A stretch of DNA of 5,499 bases from Candidatus Aminicenantota bacterium. Its GTDB lineage: Bacteria > Acidobacteriota > Aminicenantia > UBA2199. The DNA lies in the NCBI GenBank assembly GCA_020355945.1, contig CP070627.1:2068784-2074282 (forward strand), in the 5' to 3' direction. Position numbers and translations under genes: made by a program. Positions within the stretch are counted from its first letter, which is position 1, and each line of letters opens with the position of its first letter. This document shows, piece after piece, positions 1-5,499 of this stretch. The notes under the pieces are model-generated. The model was not told where the DNA came from and ran no database searches. It saw only the letters and a list, made by a program, of their open reading frames with translations.

Positions 1-2
1 AA

Positions 3-752
3 TTTATCGAAGAATTCTGGAAAAAAAGAGACCCCAATCCTGAAACCGAAGAAAATGAGAACAGGGAAGAATTTGGAGAGAGAATCATCTACGCCAATAA
101 ATGGTTTAAAGAACACTCCAAAGGAAGAGGATGGGATACACAAAGAGGAAGAATCTTGCTGCAATTGGGATTCCCGGACCGAAGAGAATTCGGGGAACTC
201 GATGACACCGTTCGAACCGGTCGCCTTGCCAATCGCGGACGCTTAATCACTTCCAAACGAATCCCTATGGAAATCTGGGTCTATTACAAACCCTACTTCA
301 TTCTAGTATTTGCTGACCTGGATGACTCGGGCAGACTCGAACTGATGCGAATACCTTCCCAATTACCCACCGCCCTGGATAGAGCAAAGTTCACACTGGA
401 CCTCAGAAACCAGGGCAGCCTAAAACAAGCCTTTCGATTCAAAGTTGAATATCAAACGGATCATTTTCTAATCACTATCCCGGTAAAAAAAGTGAGCTTT
501 GAAGAAAAAGACGGACAAATGATTGTGGACTTTGCTGTCACCATCTACGTTTACAGGAACAACGAAAAAGTCGACGAAATAAATACACCAAAAACCGTCA
601 GCATGGACAGGGATAAGCTCCTGGAAATGAAAAATATTGAATTGAGTATCCCTTATTCGCTGAGTGAAAAAGGGAAATACCATTTTGATGTGGTCATTGA
701 AGAGAAAAGTTCGGAATCGAAATTCAGGGATTTTGCCAGTTATAAATTTTAA
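3..752 (+). CDS. GWxTD domain-containing protein, 3' part (start outside the window)
   Basis: The frame is open from the first full codon (base 3) to a TAA at 750-752 and gives 249 residues; the true start lies upstream. An internal TTG at 156 is not a credible start, because the conserved motif lies before it. The first 65 visible residues match the GWxTD family: an acidic/aromatic helix (FIEEFWKKRDPNP), then REEFGERIIYANKWF, then GRGWDTQRGRILLQLGFPD. The signature is G-W-D-T-Q at residues 43-47, so the final Asp of GWxTD is Gln here. A beta-rich stretch follows (EIWVYYKPYFILVFAD, then a long variable C-terminal half with alternating polar and hydrophobic residues), as is usual after this motif. 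The family is widespread in Bacteroidota, Acidobacteriota and related phyla, generally in exported proteins, and has no established biochemical role. Arginine codons are mostly AGA/CGA/AGG, whereas the downstream protease uses CGG more. No clear terminator follows the stop. Family assignment is fairly sure; function is unknown. Confidence 0.85.
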   Translation, partial: FIEEFWKKRDPNPETEENENREEFGERIIYANKWFKEHSKGRGWDTQRGRILLQLGFPDRREFGELDDTVRTGRLANRGRLITSKRIPMEIWVYYKPYFILVFADLDDSGRLELMRIPSQLPTALDRAKFTLDLRNQGSLKQAFRFKVEYQTDHFLITIPVKKVSFEEKDGQMIVDFAVTIYVYRNNEKVDEINTPKTVSMDRDKLLEMKNIELSIPYSLSEKGKYHFDVVIEEKSSESKFRDFASYKF

Positions 753-781
753 TTTTGAAATTCGTGCCAGGCAAAAAATCC

Positions 782-1117
782 TGACAGTAAAACACGGTCA
801 CTTAATCTCTTTGCACTACCATTTGACAGCGTTACAATATCACCTGACATCATTACACTATCATTTAACATCGTTACACTGCCGTCTGACATTATTACAC
901 TGCCATTTGACAACGCTGCACTGTCATTTGACATCGTTGCACTGCCGTGTGACAACGTTCCCCTTCCATCTGACAGCGTTACACTCCCATTTGACATCGT
1001 TGCACTGCCGTTTGACAACGTTACACTGCCGTGTGACAACATTACACTGTCATTTGACATCGTTGCACTACCGGGTGACAGCATTACACTGTCATTTGAC
1101 AACATTACAATGCCATC
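782..1117. repeat. 21-bp tandem repeat array (minisatellite), about 16 units
   Basis: Units start every 21 bases from 782. The first two (782, 803) are degenerate, and fourteen clear units run from 824 to 1117 with no insertion or deletion between them. The clear-unit consensus begins TGACAWCRTTACACTGYCR and usually ends in TT, TC or TG. The TGACA core is kept in every clear unit except the one at 866 (TAACA). Units at 866, 929, 992 and 1055 share an ATCGTT...CCG version, so a weaker 63-bp (three-unit) period overlies the 21-bp one. Because the unit is a multiple of three and lacks stops in some frames, open frames cross the array on both strands: a seven-residue LHCHLTS-like repeat on + and an SNGSVTM-like repeat on -. 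I treat these as by-products. There are no unique spacers between units, so this is not a CRISPR array. Possible roles are a protein-binding array, a replication or phase-variation slippage locus, or a neutral minisatellite. Confidence 0.93.
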
Positions 1118-1130
1118 CGTCAGTATAGGC

Positions 1131-1245
1131 CGTAATAGTTAAGCCCCAGCCACAAGCCACAAGCAGAAGGATGAAAATTACAGACCGCAACTTGATCAGA
1201 TATTTACTGGCACTTAAAGCTTTAGGCTGGGGCTTAACTGTTACG
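1131..1245. repeat. Inverted repeat, two 21-base arms around a 73-base loop
   Basis: The left arm is 1131-1151 and the right arm 1225-1245. The right arm is the reverse complement of the left at 20 of 21 positions. The single difference (T1136 against G1240) becomes a U-G wobble in a + strand transcript, so RNA read from the + strand can form an unbroken 21-pair stem; a - strand transcript would have an A-C mismatch. Pairing does not extend past either arm. The loop holds a duplicated CACAAGC, the start codon of a possible small ORF and a 10-base palindrome, TAAAGCTTTA (1215-1224). I see no flanking target-site duplication, so a miniature transposable element is possible but not shown. The long loop and lack of a T-run make an intrinsic terminator unlikely. 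Confidence 0.85.
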
Positions 1246-1299
1246 TTTACCTGGTATGTATTGAAACATGAAAAAACAGGGGGTAAAAAGAGTAATTAA
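1171..1299 (+). CDS. Possible small membrane protein, 42 residues
   Basis: ATG at 1171 opens a 42-codon frame ending in TAA at 1297-1299. The product has a short polar N-terminus (MKITDRNLIR), a hydrophobic stretch at about residues 11-31 (YLLALKALGWGLTVTFTWYV), and a lysine-rich tail (KHEKTGGKKSN). This reads as one membrane segment with a positively charged C-terminus, a common layout for bacterial small membrane proteins. Against it, the purine-rich AGAAGG directly abuts the ATG with no spacing, no other start codon is available before the upstream in-frame TAG at 1126-1128, and the length is within chance range. The right arm of the 21-base inverted repeat lies in frame and encodes GWGLTVT, so folding of the message could mask this part of the ORF. 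I do not recognise a family. It could equally be a fragment of a decayed gene or non-coding. Confidence 0.3.
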   Translation: MKITDRNLIRYLLALKALGWGLTVTFTWYVLKHEKTGGKKSN

Positions 1300-1352
1300 A
1301 ATTTGCACATTTGCACACACCGTCCCTCTTTTTGGAAATATCAAATGACCGG

Positions 1353-1377
1353 ATTTGACATCTATTTAAGTGTCAAA
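1353..1377. promoter_or_regulatory. TTTGACA/TGTCAAA dyad upstream of the protease gene
   Basis: TTTGACA at 1354-1360 is matched by its exact reverse complement TGTCAAA at 1371-1377 across a 10-base centre. The half-sites are 17 bases apart from start to start. The 10 bases at 1353-1362 (ATTTGACATC) are identical to the junction sequence found in the upstream 21-bp array at about 927, 990 and 1053. This could be an operator that shares its binding protein with the array. As a hairpin, the 7-pair AT-rich stem followed by a mixed A/T tract would be a poor terminator. Confidence 0.35.
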
Positions 1378-1414
1378 AATTTTTAAAAAAATTTTATACA
1401 TCTAATTAGGTGAC

Positions 1415-1443
1415 TTGATTTCCTCACTTCTTTAGTATAGTAT
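1415..1443 (+). promoter_or_regulatory. Weak sigma70-like promoter candidate for the protease gene
   Basis: TTGATT (1415-1420) and TAGTAT (1438-1443) are separated by 17 bases, in the + direction, just downstream of the AT-rich tract. If this is used, transcription would start near 1450 and leave a leader of about 150 bases before the protease start. TATAGT at 1436 is an alternative -10 with a 15-base gap. The match is modest, the region is AT-rich, and promoter consensus differs between phyla (Bacteroidota use a different one), so this is only a candidate. Confidence 0.2.
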
Positions 1444-1589
1444 TAAAACTTAAATCTTATTAGCTTTCCGAGATAGACACGTGTTTTTATCAAGATCAAT
1501 GCGATCAATAGTGAAGCGATATTTTCTCAAGTTTTCCTTCTGTATTTGCTGCCATAAAATTTTTAGTAAACTAACAAATAAAAAAATAT

Positions 1590-1595
1590 AGGAGG
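1590..1595 (+). promoter_or_regulatory. Shine-Dalgarno site of the protease gene
   Basis: AGGAGG ends six bases before the ATG at 1602, which is a near-ideal sequence and spacing. It fixes the start of the large protease frame at 1602, and the signal peptide that follows directly agrees. Confidence 0.9.
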
Positions 1596-1601
1596 TTTCT
1601 T

Positions 1602-1676
1602 ATGACTCAACACAAAAAGTTTGTTTTCAGGTTGTTTTTCTTATTCATCACATTATTATTGGGTTTTGGAGGTGCC
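1602..1676 (+). other. Signal peptide of the protease
   Basis: Residues 1-25 have a basic start (MTQHKK, then Arg10), a hydrophobic core rich in Phe and Leu (residues 11-20) and a small-residue end (GFGGA). This is the layout of a Sec signal. Cleavage after Ala25 is a guess. There is no lipobox cysteine. Confidence 0.75.
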
Positions 1677-4600
1677 CTGATCAATAGTGATGAGCTAAAA
1701 TCCGCTGATCACCACCAATGGTCCGGGATGAGCCAGGGGCCGAAATACCTGGCGGATCAGATCATCATTGATGCGGAAAACTATGCGGTAGTTGAACGGA
1801 TTGCCCGGGAAAACGATCTCAAGGTACTGCGGAAATTCAAGGCTGTTTCCCAAAAACGGGGCCGCTGGGTTGGCGTTTTAAAAATGAAAAAAACGGCCCG
1901 GGTTTCTGTTGAAACAGTAGTGGATACCCTCAGGGCCACTTCGGGAGTTATCAGTGCAGATTTCGATCATCTTTGTGAGGCGGTGGTTATGCCCAATGAT
2001 CCTAAATTTTCCCAACTCTATGGTCTGCACAACACAGGTCAATCCGGCGGTACGGCCGATGCCGACATCGATGCGCCCGAAGCCTGGGATATCACCACCG
2101 GTTCTTCGAATGTGATTATCGCCGTAGTAGACACCGGTATCAATTACACTCATGAAGACCTGGTTGACAATATGTGGATGAATCCGGGGGAAGTGGCGGG
2201 AAATTCCCAGGACGACGATGGCAACGGTTATGTGGATGATATCTATGGAATCGATGCCTATAATAATGATTCAAATCCCAAAGATGATCACGGACATGGG
2301 TCCCATGTGTCCGGGACCATTGGTGCCAAAGGCAATAACAACAAAGGCGTTGTCGGTGTCAATTGGAATGTAAAACTCATGGCATTAAAGTTTTTAGGTT
2401 CCGGGGGTACCGGTCCGGAGTCTGCTGCCATTACCTGCTATGAATATCTCATCGAAATGAAAAGAAGAGGGCAAAATATTGTGGCAGCTAACAATTCCTG
2501 GGTTACATCCGGTTTTAACCAGACGCTGCGGGATGTTATTGTTACCGCGGGACAGGAAGGAGTTCTCTCGGTTGCCGCTGCCGGGAACAATGGTCAGAAT
2601 TCCGATTACTATCCTCAATACCCTGGTGCCTTTAGTACTGATTACGTCATTAACGTAGCCAACACAACCCGGAATGATGGCCTGAACTCGGGTTCCAATT
2701 ACGGTGTCACCAGCGTGGACCTGGGAGCGCCGGGTACGTATATCGAGAGTTGTTACCACAGCAGCAATAATTCCTATGCTCAAATGACCGGGACTTCCAT
2801 GGCATCTCCCCATGTAGCAGGAGTTGTGGGATTACTGGCGGCAGTTCTCCCCGATGAAACTCCTTTGCAGCGAAGGGAGAGAATTCTCAGTACAGTGGAC
2901 CCGTTATCTTCTTTATCGGGAAAATGTGTGACCGGCGGCCGTCTGAATGCCTTTAGCGCAGTTAATGCCCAGCCCTATGTCACTGCCGACTTTTCCTGGA
3001 CCAATGATGGGATGTATACCCGCATATTTAGCGATGAAAGCACCGCCCATAATTGCACCATTACCAGTTGGGATTGGAATTTTGGCGACGGCAATACCTC
3101 CACCCAGCAGAATCCGACACATACCTATTCTTCTTCCGCCTGGTACGATGTTTCTCTTACGGTCAACAGTGACACCGGTGCTTCGGATACCATTACCAAA
3201 CAGGTTTGGGTAGGCGCCAATCAACCGCCTGTGGCTGAAGCCAATGGACCCTACAGCGGCTATGTTAATTCTGCCATCAGTTTCAGCAGTGAGGGTTCCA
3301 ATGACCCGGACGGGACTATTGCCGGCTTTCTCTGGGATTTTGGCGATGGTAACACCAGTACGGCTGCCAATCCCGATCATACTTATACAGCAGGGGGTAC
3401 CTATACGGTGACATTGACAGTAACCGACAATGATGGAGCCCAGGACAGCGATACGACCAGTGCGGAAGTCATTCTCATTGTAGGTAATACCCAGGTATTT
3501 TCCAGCAATACGACGGCAGCCAACCGTCGGGCGGCACCGTATATTATGCCTGAGAATGGAACGATTCAAAGTATTAGTATGTATCACTCCGGCGGCAGTG
3601 GACAGATGATCCTGGCTGTATATGATGGTACATCCACCGACCCTGCTAACCGGTTGGGATTAACCGCTGCCACCACAGTGAGCGGCGGTACCGGCTGGCA
3701 GACCATTAACCTGCAGGACCCTGTTTTTGTATCAGGCAATTCCCAGATTTGGCTGGCCTGGGTCTATGAGAATAACCCGGGCATAGCCTATGAAAGCGGT
3801 ACTCCCGGCCGAGTGGATGCAGGTGTGGGTTGGTCAGGCGGCATGCCTGATCCCTTTGGAAGCAGCACACAAGCAAATTATATCTATTCTATTTATGCCA
3901 CTTATACCACAGGACCCGGACCAATCCAATATACCTTAACCACCAACACCGTGGGCCAGGGAAGTATCACCCTTGACCCCCCGGGCGGGACATATAATGA
4001 AGGTACCGTGGTGACCCTCACTGCTGTACCTGATGCAGGTTGGCAGTTTGACGGTTGGAGCGGCGATTTGAGTGGTTCTGATAACCCGGCCACCATTACC
4101 ATGAACTCGGACAAAAATGTCACTGCCACGTTTACCGAAACCGGGATCCCGGATACGGTTGGCAACACCGTTGTCTTTTCAAGTTCCACCACCGCTGCCA
4201 ATAGACGGGCCATGCCCTTTACCATGCCGGAGAATGGTACGATTAACAGTGTCACCATGTACCATACCGGCGGCAGTGGTGATATGATTCTGGGTGTATA
4301 CGATGGCGAAGGCACCCCGCAGAACAGGTTAGGTGTAACCGCCGCCACCCCTGTCAGCGGGAGCACTGGTTGGCAGACCATTAACCTGACCGGTTCCGCA
4401 TATGTGTCGGGAGGGTCCACGGTCTGGTTGGCCTGGGTCTATGAGAATAACCCCGGGATTGCTTATGAAGACGGTTCTCCCGGTCGAGTGGATGCGGGTG
4501 TGGGTTGGTCCGGCGGCATGCCCGATCCCTTTGGCAGCGCTTCACAAGCCAATTACATCTACTCCATTTATGCCACTTACACACCAGGCGGTACCAACAC

Positions 4601-5499
4601 TCCACCCACCGCTGACTTTAGTTTCACCACCAGTGAACTCACCGCCAATTTTACGGATCAGAGTTCCGATCCTGACGGAACCATTCAAAGCTGGGAGTGG
4701 GATTTTGGCGATGGCGGAACTTCTACTACTCAGAATCCCAGTCACACCTATTCTTCTGCCGGTACCTATACCGTAACCTTGACCGTCACCGACAATGGGG
4801 ATGCCACTGACTGGGTATCTAAGGATGTAACCGTCAGCGCTGGAAACCAATCACCAACGGCTGATTTTACTTTTACCACCAATGAACTCACTGCTAATTT
4901 CACGGACCAGAGTTCTGACCCCGACGGCACGATTGAAAGCTGGAACTGGGATTTTGGCGATGGTGGAACTTCAACTACTCAGAATCCCAGCCACACCTAT
5001 GCTGCTGACGGTACTTATACTGTTTACCTCACCGTCACTGACAACGATGGCGCCACTGACAACACCTCCAAAGATGTAACCGTTTCCAGCGGCGGCGGTA
5101 TTCCCACTTACTGTCCCTCCAGTTCCCTCAGCACGATGACCATGTATATTACCGAGGTGGAGGTGGGCAGCTTCTCCAATTCCTCAGGCAGCAGCACATA
5201 TACGGACTTCACCAATTTAACCGTTAACTTGAACAAAGGCGGCAATTATTCCATATCCTTAACGCCATACAATTCTTTCTACCTTTATTATTGTTACTGG
5301 AGAATCTGGATCGATTACAATCGAGACGGTGATTTTAATGATGCCGGTGAACTGGTATTCCAGGATTATGGTCAAGGGAGTCAACCCATTACCGGTTCCT
5401 TCACGGTTCCTTCTTCCGGTGTGGTCACCGGTCAAAAAGTAGGCATGAGGGTTTCCTTAAAGCAGAGCGGCTATAGGAATGCTTGCAGCGTTATGGATG
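1602..5499 (+). CDS. Secreted subtilisin-family (S8) serine protease with PKD, InlB-like and GEVED-like modules, 3' end missing
   Basis: The frame is open from ATG 1602 to the window edge: 1299 codons plus one base. Residues 1-25 form a signal peptide (charged QHKK, then a hydrophobic core of about 18 residues), so the protein is exported. Residues about 47-130 look like a propeptide of the type that folds and then inhibits S8 proteases. The catalytic domain (about 131-455) opens with the typical PNDPKF...LHNTGQSGG lead-in. It carries Asp177 (VVDTG), an acidic DDDGNGYVDD loop at 204-213 that is probably metal-binding, His232 (HGSHVSGT), oxyanion Asn329 (AAGNNG) and nucleophile Ser399 (GTSMASPH). 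All required residues are present, so it should be active. Then follow PKD1 (457-537), PKD2 (540-626), module A1 (629-769), InlB-like repeat (776-846), A2 (855-994), PKD3 (999-1081), PKD4 (1082-1164) and a GEVED-like domain from about 1168. The substrate is unknown; general extracellular protein breakdown is the simplest inference. No surface-anchoring signal can be judged because the C-terminus is missing. Confidence 0.95.
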   Translation, partial: MTQHKKFVFRLFFLFITLLLGFGGALINSDELKSADHHQWSGMSQGPKYLADQIIIDAENYAVVERIARENDLKVLRKFKAVSQKRGRWVGVLKMKKTARVSVETVVDTLRATSGVISADFDHLCEAVVMPNDPKFSQLYGLHNTGQSGGTADADIDAPEAWDITTGSSNVIIAVVDTGINYTHEDLVDNMWMNPGEVAGNSQDDDGNGYVDDIYGIDAYNNDSNPKDDHGHGSHVSGTIGAKGNNNKGVVGVNWNVKLMALKFLGSGGTGPESAAITCYEYLIEMKRRGQNIVAANNSWVTSGFNQTLRDVIVTAGQEGVLSVAAAGNNGQNSDYYPQYPGAFSTDYVINVANTTRNDGLNSGSNYGVTSVDLGAPGTYIESCYHSSNNSYAQMTGTSMASPHVAGVVGLLAAVLPDETPLQRRERILSTVDPLSSLSGKCVTGGRLNAFSAVNAQPYVTADFSWTNDGMYTRIFSDESTAHNCTITSWDWNFGDGNTSTQQNPTHTYSSSAWYDVSLTVNSDTGASDTITKQVWVGANQPPVAEANGPYSGYVNSAISFSSEGSNDPDGTIAGFLWDFGDGNTSTAANPDHTYTAGGTYTVTLTVTDNDGAQDSDTTSAEVILIVGNTQVFSSNTTAANRRAAPYIMPENGTIQSISMYHSGGSGQMILAVYDGTSTDPANRLGLTAATTVSGGTGWQTINLQDPVFVSGNSQIWLAWVYENNPGIAYESGTPGRVDAGVGWSGGMPDPFGSSTQANYIYSIYATYTTGPGPIQYTLTTNTVGQGSITLDPPGGTYNEGTVVTLTAVPDAGWQFDGWSGDLSGSDNPATITMNSDKNVTATFTETGIPDTVGNTVVFSSSTTAANRRAMPFTMPENGTINSVTMYHTGGSGDMILGVYDGEGTPQNRLGVTAATPVSGSTGWQTINLTGSAYVSGGSTVWLAWVYENNPGIAYEDGSPGRVDAGVGWSGGMPDPFGSASQANYIYSIYATYTPGGTNTPPTADFSFTTSELTANFTDQSSDPDGTIQSWEWDFGDGGTSTTQNPSHTYSSAGTYTVTLTVTDNGDATDWVSKDVTVSAGNQSPTADFTFTTNELTANFTDQSSDPDGTIESWNWDFGDGGTSTTQNPSHTYAADGTYTVYLTVTDNDGATDNTSKDVTVSSGGGIPTYCPSSSLSTMTMYITEVEVGSFSNSSGSSTYTDFTNLTVNLNKGGNYSISLTPYNSFYLYYCYWRIWIDYNRDGDFNDAGELVFQDYGQGSQPITGSFTVPSSGVVTGQKVGMRVSLKQSGYRNACSVMD
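2970..3479 (+). other. PKD1 and PKD2 domains within the protease
   Basis: Two immunoglobulin-like PKD domains follow the catalytic domain. PKD1 (residues 457-537) has the signature WNFGDGNTST and the usual HTY...YDVSLTV strands. PKD2 (540-626) has NQPPVAEANGPYSG, DPDGTIAGFLWDFGDG and HTY...TYTVTLTVTDNDG. They differ clearly from each other and from PKD3/PKD4, so they are older copies. PKD domains are usually extracellular spacers or binding modules, for carbohydrate or protein. Confidence 0.88.
3486..3908 (+). repeat. Duplicated module A, copy 1 (A1)
   Basis: This encodes residues 629-769, from NTQVFSS to IYATYT. It is repeated as A2 at 4164-4583. Landmarks shared by both are TTAANRRA, MPENGTI, GGSG.MIL.VYDG, GWQTINL, WLAWVYENNPGIAYE and PGRVDAGVGWSGGMPDPFG. 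The pattern is an all-beta sandwich with exposed aromatics, resembling adhesion or carbohydrate-binding modules of secreted bacterial proteins. I cannot name the domain family with confidence. Confidence 0.85.
3927..4139 (+). other. InlB-like (divergent B-repeat) domain within the protease
   Basis: Residues 776-846 show the hallmark order of the divergent InlB B-repeat family: YTLTTNTVGQGSITLDPPGG, then Y.EGTVVTLTAVPDAGWQFDGWSGDLSG, then the closing TITMNSDKNVTATFTE. This small beta-grasp-like module is common in bacterial surface and secreted proteins. It sits between the two copies of module A. Confidence 0.85.
4164..4583 (+). repeat. Duplicated module A, copy 2 (A2)
   Basis: This encodes residues 855-994 and aligns with A1 (3486-3908) with one codon deleted. 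By manual alignment about 111 of 141 positions are identical, roughly four fifths. The last 48 residues differ at only about four positions, although the DNA there differs at many synonymous sites (for example GGC ATA GCC against GGG ATT GCT). That indicates an old duplication under protein-level constraint, not a very recent copy. Confidence 0.85.
4596..5093 (+). repeat. Tandem PKD3 and PKD4 domains, 249-bp period
   Basis: Two adjacent 83-residue units (4596-4844 and 4845-5093; residues 999-1081 and 1082-1164) differ at about 15 positions by manual alignment. Both carry SPDPDG-like calcium or turn residues (QSSDPDGTI), WDFGDGGTSTTQNPSHTY and TYTV.LTVTDN. The DNA is also similar, so this is a fairly recent tandem duplication and the two copies could recombine. 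Confidence 0.92.
5103..5499 (+). other. GEVED-like C-terminal domain, cut by the window end
   Basis: Residues 1168-1299 begin PTYCPSSS and continue with YITEVEVGSFSN, YTDFTNLTVNL, the core YWRIWIDYNRDGDFNDAGELVF, then GSFTVPSS and VGMRVSLKQ...NACSVMD. This order is that of GEVED-type domains in secreted bacterial proteins. The loop Asp1238-Tyr-Asn-Arg-Asp1242-Gly-Asp1244...Asp1247 resembles a calcium-binding DxNxDG loop. Cysteines at 1171, 1231 and 1295 are visible. The defining GEVEDY end should lie just past the window. Confidence 0.75.

Larger units (their letters stand above)
753..1601. other. Long structured spacer between the GWxTD gene and the protease gene
   Basis: These 849 bases contain no gene I can assign with confidence. 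In order they hold the 21-bp tandem array, the inverted repeat with its possible small ORF, two short direct repeats (CACAAGC twice at 1151-1164; ATTTGCAC twice at 1301-1316), a TTTGACA/TGTCAAA dyad (1354-1377), a very AT-rich tract (about 1376-1400), a weak promoter candidate and a probable leader of about 150 bases. Small dyads in the leader are ACACGTGT (1477-1484) and TTAGT-AA-ACTAA (1563-1574), and GATCAAT is repeated at 1494 and 1503. I recognise no known riboswitch, tRNA or small RNA, and see no GC-rich hairpin followed by a T-run that would be a convincing terminator. Confidence 0.8.

Noticed and set aside
55..246. Short plus-strand frame at the left edge
   Set aside because: It overlaps the GWxTD coding frame, which carries the conserved family motif, and its product matches nothing recognisable.
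753..800. Intrinsic terminator after the GWxTD gene
   Set aside because: I find no GC-rich stem followed by a T-run; the sequence is AT-rich without stable pairing.
782..1117. CRISPR array
   Set aside because: Units are contiguous 21-mers with no unique spacers, the repeats are degenerate, and no cas genes are visible.
664..1128. Plus-strand protein with an LHCHLTS-type heptad repeat
   Set aside because: It begins inside the end of the GWxTD gene in another frame with no ribosome binding site, and it stays open only because the 21-base unit is a multiple of three and lacks stops in this frame. The His/Cys-rich repeat follows from the DNA repeat.
1131..1245. Miniature inverted-repeat transposable element
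   Set aside because: The arms look like terminal repeats, but there is no target-site duplication next to them and no second copy in the window. It is left as an inverted repeat.
1355..1360. TTGACA as the -35 box of a protease promoter
   Set aside because: The hexamer is perfect, but at 16-18 bases downstream there is only an A/T run (AATTTT) with no credible -10. It fits better as half of the dyad.
1878..4850. Several long minus-strand and out-of-frame plus-strand open frames across the protease gene
   Set aside because: They lie antisense to or in other frames of a protein with intact catalytic motifs and repeated domains. They reflect codon bias on the coding strand and the internal repeats.

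Overview
The window looks bacterial. It has compact genes, a strong Shine-Dalgarno sequence before the main gene, and about average GC with an AT-rich spacer. The two recognisable proteins are a GWxTD-domain protein and a secreted multidomain S8 protease with PKD, InlB-like and GEVED-like modules. That combination fits the Bacteroidota/Ignavibacteria/Calditrichota/KSB1-type (FCB) lineages or Acidobacteriota/Aminicenantes. The sequence alone does not allow a firmer placement.

Layout: (1) Bases 3-752 are the 3' part of a + strand gene for a GWxTD-domain protein, whose start lies before the window. (2) Bases 753-1601 are an unusually structured spacer of about 850 bases. It holds a minisatellite of about sixteen 21-bp units (782-1117), a long inverted repeat with 21-base arms (1131-1151 and 1225-1245), a possible 42-residue single-membrane-segment ORF (1171-1299) that contains the right arm, an AT-rich stretch with a TTTGACA/TGTCAAA dyad, a weak promoter candidate and a good ribosome binding site. 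(3) From 1602 to the right edge one continuous frame encodes at least 1299 residues of a secreted subtilisin-family protease. Its order is signal peptide, propeptide, S8 catalytic domain with the full Asp/His/Asn/Ser set, PKD1, PKD2, module A1, InlB-like repeat, module A2, PKD3, PKD4 and the start of a GEVED-like domain. It is cut by the window end.

How it works together: the protease is probably exported, matured by loss of its propeptide, and tethered or targeted by the beta-sandwich modules downstream of the catalytic domain. The two genes point the same way, but the 850-base spacer and the protease's own ribosome binding site argue for separate transcription. No shared pathway can be read from the sequence. 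I see no mobile element, CRISPR array, RNA gene or defence system. The most unusual content is the phased 21-bp array, the related dyad ahead of the protease, and the inverted repeat over the small ORF.
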